This document shows positions 59,132 through 64,000 of a DNA stretch of 64,000 nt, piece by piece (the first letter of the stretch is position 1; each line of letters opens with the position of its first letter). The stretch lies in the NCBI RefSeq assembly GCF_011388215.1, contig NZ_CP049989.1, forward strand, positions 1,922,001 through 1,986,000, read 5' to 3'. The notes under the pieces were generated by a model. That model saw only the letters and a program-made list of their open reading frames with translations. It had not been told where the DNA came from and ran no database searches. The DNA is from Hydrogenophaga crocea. Its GTDB lineage: Bacteria > Pseudomonadota > Gammaproteobacteria > Burkholderiales > Burkholderiaceae_C. The position numbers and the translations under genes were made by a program.

Positions 59132-59137
59132 ATTATA
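59132..59137 (-). promoter_or_regulatory. -10 box of the rpsF operon
   Basis: A perfect TATAAT (minus strand, in GGCTATAATGCTGGG), 66 bases before the rpsF ATG. The -35 region is a poor match. Confidence 0.6.
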
Positions 59138-59181
59138 GCCACACGGCCCCGGCAGACCGCCCTGCCCCGCCGTCCGGCGCT

Positions 59182-59643
59182 TCAGCGCAGGTCGAGAGCG
59201 CGCGCCAGCGGGGCGAACTTGTCCTTGCCCACGGCGTCGAGGATCTTGGGCGCGAGCTGCAGCAACTGCTCGTAGTTGCCCGCGGCCTCCACCGCCAGGT
59301 TGAGGCGAAAGCCCCGCAGGCCCAGTTCGGCCGTGAGGCGGGTGGCGATCGGGTAGGCGTCCTGGTAGCGCTGTTGCGGGCTGCGGCCGTCCGCAGGCGC
59401 TTCGGCGGCCTCGGGGGTGGCAGCGGGCGCGGCTGCCGGCTCCCCGACAGGGGCGATGAGTTCGAGCGCCAGCAGGCGGTCGACGTCGTCGCGGCTGCTG
59501 CCAATGGCCACGGAGGCCGCGACCACCTCGTCGAGCGTGCGCTTGCCGTCGATCAGGATCAGGACCGAGCGCTGCCGCGGCGTCAGGGGCACGGAGCGGT
59601 CCTTCATCACACGCAGCCCGGCTTCGGTTTTCGCAATCAGCAT
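59182..59643 (-). CDS. Unknown protein with short winged-helix-like N-domain
   Basis: Protein of 153 aa. Residues 1-65 ([20 protein letters not shown], then [16 protein letters not shown]) show the same pattern as the 79-aa protein at 42494. A Pro/Ala-rich linker (about 66-85) leads to a helical part with [20 protein letters not shown], residues 90-153. The helical region recalls proteins linked to chromosome or signalling functions, but I cannot name it. No signal peptide. Lies between the rpsF operon and the MFS gene, likely with its own promoter. Confidence 0.65.
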   Translation of the reverse strand: MLIAKTEAGLRVMKDRSVPLTPRQRSVLILIDGKRTLDEVVAASVAIGSSRDDVDRLLALELIAPVGEPAAAPAATPEAAEAPADGRSPQQRYQDAYPIATRLTAELGLRGFRLNLAVEAAGNYEQLLQLAPKILDAVGKDKFAPLARALDLR

Positions 59644-59747
59644 GTCTGGGTCGTTTCAAATGGCGAGGGCACCGGGCGAACCGGCCGAGGGCCCGAGCTT
59701 TACTTGGACTTAAGGCATTTTGAATTGGGGTTTGTCCACGAGGAGGC

Positions 59748-59774
59748 GGAAAAAAACCCGCTCGGGGCGGGTTT
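59748..59774 (-). terminator. Intrinsic terminator after the MHS transporter
   Basis: Minus strand AAACCCGC / GCGGGTTT stem, 5-base loop, followed by seven T. Forty-odd bases after the transporter stop. Confidence 0.88.
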
Positions 59775-59786
59775 CGGGCAAAAGCG

Positions 59787-59809
59787 CACACCCGGCGGCG
59801 CCGGGTGTG
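59787..59809 (-). other. Second hairpin in the transporter 3' leader
   Basis: Stem CACACCCGGC paired with CCGGGTGTG, just after the stop codon and before the intrinsic terminator. Probably an RNA-stabilising tandem hairpin. Confidence 0.5.
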
Positions 59810-59816
59810 CCGGGCC

Positions 59817-61502
59817 TCAGTCGTGGGCGTAGATGTCCACGTCCTTGGTCTCGCGAACAAACAGCAGGCCGATCACGAAGGTGCCTGCGGCCACGACCAC
59901 CGGGTACCAGAGGCCGTAGAAGATGTCGCCCGTGGCCGCCACCATGGCAAACGCCGTGGTGGGCAGCAGGCCGCCGAACCAGCCGTTGCCGATGTGGTAC
60001 GGCAGGCTCATCGAGGTGTAGCGGATGCGGGTCGGGAACAGCTCGACGAGCATGGCCGCGATCGGGCCGTACACCATGGTCACGAGCAGCACCAGGAACA
60101 CCAGGATGGCCAGCACCATGCCCTTGTTCATCTTCTCGGGGTCCGCCGCCACGGTGAGGTTGGCCGCCTTGGCGGTGTCGGTGAGCTGCTTGCGGAACTC
60201 GGCGATGGCCTTGGCGCTGTCGGCCGAGAACGCGTCGCGCTTGTCGTTGAGCACACCCACCGGCGCGGTCAGCACCTTGTCGCCCAGCGTGATGGTGGCC
60301 GGCGCGCCCGGCTGGCCCTGCACGCTCTGGTACGGGATGTAGGCCTGGGTGAGCGCGCGCTTGGCGATGTCGCAGGTGGTGCGGAAGTCGATGTCGCGCG
60401 CGATCGGGCTGCCCTGGAACGAGCACTCCTTGAGGTCGGCCGTGACCGTGACCTTGGTGGCCTGCTGCGCCGCCACCAGCGCCGGGTTGGCGTAGTTGAG
60501 CAGCTTGGGGAAGACCGTGAAGTAGGTCAGCGCGGCGATCAGGCAGCCGCCGAGGATGATGGGCTTGCGGCCGATCTTGTCGGACAGGATGCCGAACACG
60601 ATGAAGAACGGCGTGCCGATGATCAGCGAGGTCGCGATCAGCAGGTTGGCCGTGGTCGCGTCGACCTTGGCGATGGTGGTGAGGAAGAACAGCGCGTAGA
60701 ACTGGCCCGTGTACCAGACCACCGCCTGGCCCGCCGTGAGGCCCAGCAGCGCGAGGATCACGATCTTGAGGTTCTTCCACTGGCCGAAGGATTCGGTCAG
60801 CGGCGCCTTGGAGGTCTTGCCCTCGGCCTTCATCTTCTGGAACGCCGGGCTCTCGTTGAGGCTCAGGCGGATCCACACCGAGATGCCCAGCAGCAGGATG
60901 GACAGCAGGAACGGCAGGCGCCAGCCCCACTCGGCGAAGTCCTTGTCGCCCATGGCGGTGCGCACGCCCAGGATCACGAGCAGCGACAGGAACAGGCCCA
61001 GCGTGGCGGTGGTCTGGATCCACGAGGTGTAGAAGCCCCGCCGGCCGTGTGGCGCGTGTTCGGCCACGTAGGTGGCCGCGCCGCCGTACTCACCCCCGAG
61101 CGCCAGGCCTTGCAGCATGCGCAGGATGATGAGGATGATGGGCGCGGCCATGCCGATCGAGGCATACGACGGCAGCAGGCCCACGATGAAGGTGGACGCG
61201 CCCATCAGCAGGATGGTCACCAGGAAGGTGTACTTGCGCCCGATCATGTCGCCCAGGCGGCCGAACACGATGGCGCCGAAAGGCCGCACCAGGAAGCCGG
61301 CCGCAAAGGCCAGCAGCGCGAAGATGTAAGCGGACGTGGGATCGAGACCCGAGAAGAACTGACGCGCGATGATGGCCGCGAGCGAGCCGTAGAGATAGAA
61401 GTCGTACCACTCGAAAACGGTACCGAGGGACGAAGCAAAAATGACCTTGCGTTCCTCCCTTGTCATCGGTGCATTCGAAGCACTGGCTGTGGTGGTTGCC
61501 AT
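59817..61502 (-). CDS. MHS-family MFS transporter with large TM9-TM10 loop insertion
   Basis: Metabolite:H+ symporter-type protein of 561 aa. Seen: [60 protein letters not shown], and ESPAFQKM. Relatives are usually near 430-450 aa; the extra is a soluble stretch at about residues 340-457, which by MFS topology lies in the periplasmic loop between TM9 and TM10 and holds two cysteines (KECSF, TTCDI). Substrate unknown (dicarboxylate, proline/betaine or shikimate types exist). GGAGACATCGACATC before the ATG fixes the start. Confidence 0.87.
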   Translation of the reverse strand: MATTTASASNAPMTREERKVIFASSLGTVFEWYDFYLYGSLAAIIARQFFSGLDPTSAYIFALLAFAAGFLVRPFGAIVFGRLGDMIGRKYTFLVTILLMGASTFIVGLLPSYASIGMAAPIILIILRMLQGLALGGEYGGAATYVAEHAPHGRRGFYTSWIQTTATLGLFLSLLVILGVRTAMGDKDFAEWGWRLPFLLSILLLGISVWIRLSLNESPAFQKMKAEGKTSKAPLTESFGQWKNLKIVILALLGLTAGQAVVWYTGQFYALFFLTTIAKVDATTANLLIATSLIIGTPFFIVFGILSDKIGRKPIILGGCLIAALTYFTVFPKLLNYANPALVAAQQATKVTVTADLKECSFQGSPIARDIDFRTTCDIAKRALTQAYIPYQSVQGQPGAPATITLGDKVLTAPVGVLNDKRDAFSADSAKAIAEFRKQLTDTAKAANLTVAADPEKMNKGMVLAILVFLVLLVTMVYGPIAAMLVELFPTRIRYTSMSLPYHIGNGWFGGLLPTTAFAMVAATGDIFYGLWYPVVVAAGTFVIGLLFVRETKDVDIYAHD

Positions 61503-61652
61503 GATGTCGATGTCTCCTTGGTTGGTGGCGCCGCTCGGGGCGGCCGGCGCAGTCTTGGTACACCGTCTGACACGAAACTGACGATTTCCCGTCAACGGTC
61601 GTCGGGGCGCCGTAAGGCGGCCAAACTCAGTGCAAACCCCTACGCCTGGCCC

Positions 61653-63716
61653 TCAGGCCCGCGCCCCATTGCGGCGCCGCAGCAGACTCACCAGGGCGAT
61701 GACCGCAAACCCCATCGGCACGCCGAACACCCCGGCCGACACCGGCTGAATGCCCCACCACAGGTCCTGGCCGGGCGCCAGGCCCAGCACCGCACGCACG
61801 GCCGGCGCGTTGAGCATCATGTAGCTCACGGTCACGCCCAGGCCCGCGAGCATGCCGGCCACCGCGGCCGCGCCCGTGGTGCGCGACCAGAAGATGCCCA
61901 TGACCATGGCCGGCACCAGCGCCGAGGCCGCGAGCGAGAACGACGAGGCCACGAGCGGCAGGATCTCGGCGGGCTTGAGCGAGGCCACGAAGGCCGCGAG
62001 CGAGGCCACGCTGAGCAGCGCGAACTTGGACAGGATCACGCGCCGCTCGGGCGGCACGTCCTGTGCGAACTCGCGGCAGTAGGTGTCGCGCACCAGCGAG
62101 TTGCTGATGGTCAGCAGCAGGCCGTCGGCGGTGGACAGCGCGGCCGCAAGCCCGCCTGCGGCCACCAGGCCCGACACCACATAGGGCATGCCGCCGAGCT
62201 CGGGTGTGGCCAGCATGATCACGTCGGCGCCGAGCCGGATCTCGCCGAACTGCAGGATGCCGTCGCCGTTGATGTCGGTCACCGAGAGCAGCGAGTCGTC
62301 GAAGTTGGACCACTGCGCGAGCCAGGCCGGCAGCGCGTCGAAGCTGCGCCCCACCACGTTGCTCATCACCTCGTACTTCACGAGCGTGGCCAGCGCGGGC
62401 GCGCTCAGGTAGAGCAAGGCGATGAAGAACAGCGACCAGCCCACCGACGACCGCGCCGCCGCCACCGACGGCGTGGTGTAGTAACGCGTGAGCAGGTGCG
62501 GCAGCCCCGCCGTGCCCACCATGAGGCAGAACATGAGCGCGAGGAAGTTGGCGCGCGAGGTGTCGAAGGCCTGGCGCTCGGCGGGCGTGCCCTCGGGGTC
62601 GCCCGCGAAGGCCTGGGTGTGCGGCAACAGGCCGCCCAGCGGGCGCGCGCGGTCCTGGCTGTCCTTCATGGCGCGCGTCCACTGCTCGCGCGCGCTGGCC
62701 GCGTCTTTGGGCAGGGCCGCGAGTTCCCGGCGCGCGGCCACCACCACCTCGATGTCGGCGTTCTGCTCGGTGAGCACGCGCACGCGCTCCTGGGCCGCGA
62801 TGCGCTGCTGCTTGAGCGAGCCTTCCACGTCCTTGAGCCACTGCTCGTACTGGCGTGCCCGCGCCTGGAACGCGAGCTGCACCTCTTTTTCCTTGGGCGA
62901 CTCCATGAGCTGGTGCTCGAGCGCCGCGATCTTGGGCAGCTGCGCGCCGTGCGCGAGCGGCGCAAGCGGATTGCCGAGCTGCTGGTAGGCCAGCCAGGAC
63001 ACCGGCACCAGAAAGGCCAGCAGCAAGATGACGTACTGCGCCACCTGGGTCCAGGTGATGGCGCGCATGCCACCGAGGAACGAACACAGCACCACGCCAC
63101 CCAGACCGAGCATGATGCCGATGTCGAAGTGCACGCCCGTCAGGCGCGAGGCCACCAGGCCCACACCGTAAATCTGCGCCACCACGTAGGTGAACGAACA
63201 CAGCACCGCCGACAGCGCCGCGAGCCGGCGCGGCCAGCGCCCGCCGAAGCGGTGCACGAAGTAATCGGGCACGGTGTACAGGTTGAGCTTGCGCAGGTGC
63301 GGCGCGATGAGCAGGCCCACGAGGCAGAAGCCGCCGGTCCAGCCGAGCACGAAGGCCAGGCCGCCGGCCTGCATGTCGGAGCCGCCGAAGCCCTGCAGGT
63401 AGAGCCCGCCGGCCAGGCTGATGAACGAGGCGGCGCTCATCCAGTCGGCGGCCGCGGCCATGCCGTTGTAGACCGGCGGGATGCGCCGGCCCGCGACGTA
63501 GTACTCCTCGGGGTCGGCGGTGCGGCCGTACACGCCGATGGCCCCGTACATCATGACGGTGGAGAACAGCAGGATGGGGCCGAGCCAGCGTTTGGACACG
63601 CCGTTGTGCTCGGCCCAGAGCATGACCAGCAGGAATGCGATCAGCGAAAGAACGTAGAGCGCCAGGATGCGGTGCAGGCGGCGCTTGTAGGCGGCGTAGG
63701 CGGGTCCTTCAAGCAC
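61653..63716 (-). CDS. Na+/solute symporter, VC_2705 type, with EF-hand loop and coiled-coil insertion
   Basis: Sodium:solute symporter family protein of 687 aa with about thirteen hydrophobic segments; YYVAGRRIPPVYNGMAAAAD and WMSAASFISLAGGLYLQGFG mark the SSS core. Two additions: a charged helical insertion of about 110 residues (about 255-385, e.g. ARQYEQWLKDVEGSLKQQR), and a 12-residue EF-hand-like loop DINGDGILQFGE at 481-492. Acetate/pyruvate-type or other carboxylates are possible substrates. The DUF4212 gene overlaps its start by 8 bases. Confidence 0.88.
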   Translation of the reverse strand: MLEGPAYAAYKRRLHRILALYVLSLIAFLLVMLWAEHNGVSKRWLGPILLFSTVMMYGAIGVYGRTADPEEYYVAGRRIPPVYNGMAAAADWMSAASFISLAGGLYLQGFGGSDMQAGGLAFVLGWTGGFCLVGLLIAPHLRKLNLYTVPDYFVHRFGGRWPRRLAALSAVLCSFTYVVAQIYGVGLVASRLTGVHFDIGIMLGLGGVVLCSFLGGMRAITWTQVAQYVILLLAFLVPVSWLAYQQLGNPLAPLAHGAQLPKIAALEHQLMESPKEKEVQLAFQARARQYEQWLKDVEGSLKQQRIAAQERVRVLTEQNADIEVVVAARRELAALPKDAASAREQWTRAMKDSQDRARPLGGLLPHTQAFAGDPEGTPAERQAFDTSRANFLALMFCLMVGTAGLPHLLTRYYTTPSVAAARSSVGWSLFFIALLYLSAPALATLVKYEVMSNVVGRSFDALPAWLAQWSNFDDSLLSVTDINGDGILQFGEIRLGADVIMLATPELGGMPYVVSGLVAAGGLAAALSTADGLLLTISNSLVRDTYCREFAQDVPPERRVILSKFALLSVASLAAFVASLKPAEILPLVASSFSLAASALVPAMVMGIFWSRTTGAAAVAGMLAGLGVTVSYMMLNAPAVRAVLGLAPGQDLWWGIQPVSAGVFGVPMGFAVIALVSLLRRRNGARA
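62241..62276 (-). other. EF-hand calcium-binding loop within the symporter
   Basis: Codons for D-x-N-x-D-G-x-I-x-x-x-E, a canonical 12-residue calcium loop (positions 1, 3, 5 and 12 acidic or Asn, Gly at 6, Ile at 8), in a non-membrane segment between transmembrane helices. Confidence 0.75.
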
Positions 63717-63990
63717 CGGCGTCCCCGCGCGGCCCGTGCTCGTCGCGGCCCTCTTCGGCCTCGATGCGGTTCATGGCCCAGGCGTACACCGCCACGATGG
63801 CGATGAAGGCCAGCACCGCGCCCTGCGAGGCCAGCCAGAAGTGGAAGGGCCAGCCGAACACGGTGAAGCTCAGATCGCGCGCGAAGAAGCACGCGACGAA
63901 GGACACCAGCACCATCATCACCAGCAGCACGGCCTTGAGCACCAGCGCGCGCCGGTCGTGCTTCTCTTTGGCGAGGGGTTCGGAAGGCAT
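63709..63990 (-). CDS. DUF4212 small membrane subunit of the symporter
   Basis: Protein of 93 aa with two hydrophobic helices (VLLVMMVLVSFVACFFA and AVLAFIAIVAVYAWAM) joined by the DUF4212 landmark FTVFGWPFHFWLASQG. It regularly precedes VC_2705-type symporters and is considered their small subunit. The 8-base overlap with the symporter gene supports a complex. Only ten bases remain to the window end, so its promoter is not visible. Confidence 0.9.
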   Translation of the reverse strand: MPSEPLAKEKHDRRALVLKAVLLVMMVLVSFVACFFARDLSFTVFGWPFHFWLASQGAVLAFIAIVAVYAWAMNRIEAEEGRDEHGPRGDAGA

Positions 63991-64000
63991 CCCGGAATCA

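Noticed and set aside
59805..63806. A plus-strand open frame of over 1300 codons opposite the MHS and SSS transporters
   Set aside because: Antisense shadow of two well-supported membrane proteins; composition is dominated by His, Arg, Gly and Glu repeats of antisense type.

Overview
The window is GC-rich, tightly packed chromosomal DNA from a betaproteobacterium of the order Burkholderiales, most likely family Comamonadaceae (Hydrogenophaga/Acidovorax/Variovorax-like). This rests on the protein sequences, a Bug-type solute receptor, a lysine/alanine-rich histone-like protein fused to a SWIB domain, the zapB-like/zapA/6S RNA order, and a GC-rich extragenic repeat of a kind I recall from this family. 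Most of it is core metabolism. I see no prophage, transposase, CRISPR array or tRNA.

Layout. 1-3.9 kb: isc iron-sulfur operon on the minus strand (iscR-iscS-iscU-iscA-hscB-hscA, hscA cut by the window edge) with an upstream promoter and a strong type-1 IscR site. 3.9-12.4 kb: uvrB, an RNase D-like exonuclease, an aminotransferase coupled to an alpha/beta hydrolase, nth, and a LysR/Bug receptor/PEP-mutase-family cluster. 12.4-27.8 kb: a very long minus-strand cobalamin operon of sixteen genes (btuB, cobB, a signal-less BtuF homologue, cobU, btuF, btuC, btuD, cobO, a DUF1636 gene, cbiB, cobC/cobD aminotransferase, bioB, cobQ, cobT, cobS, an alpha-ribazole phosphatase), mostly joined by 4-base start/stop overlaps and headed by a cobalamin riboswitch. 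Biotin synthase sits inside it.

27.9-30.3 kb: zapB-like, zapA, 6S RNA, a TauE/SafE exporter and the histone/SWIB protein. 30.4-36.7 kb: the most unusual stretch, a plus-strand trio of class III adenylyl cyclase with TolB-like and TPR regions, a PAP2/haloperoxidase-fold enzyme starting with ten Met-Ser-Gly repeats, and a cytosolic subtilisin-like protease. It converges on a Crp-type regulator with a cyclic-nucleotide-type binding cassette and a PAS/LuxR-type regulator. 36.8-42.7 kb: a ThDP enzyme with an MFS transporter, a DUF1631 protein, and a small unknown. 42.8-52.8 kb: clpB with a sigma-32 promoter, then a minus-strand run alaA-hom-thrC-mobB-moeA-moaD-moaE-GNAT linking threonine and molybdenum-cofactor synthesis.

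53-64 kb: a Mth938-type protein, bcp, phoH, dnaB, the rpsF-priB-rpsR-rplI operon, a small protein resembling the one at 42.5 kb, an MHS-type MFS transporter with a large extra loop, and a VC_2705-type Na+/solute symporter (with an EF-hand loop) plus its DUF4212 small subunit. Everything was read by eye; family names rest on motif recognition and remembered homologues, not on searches.
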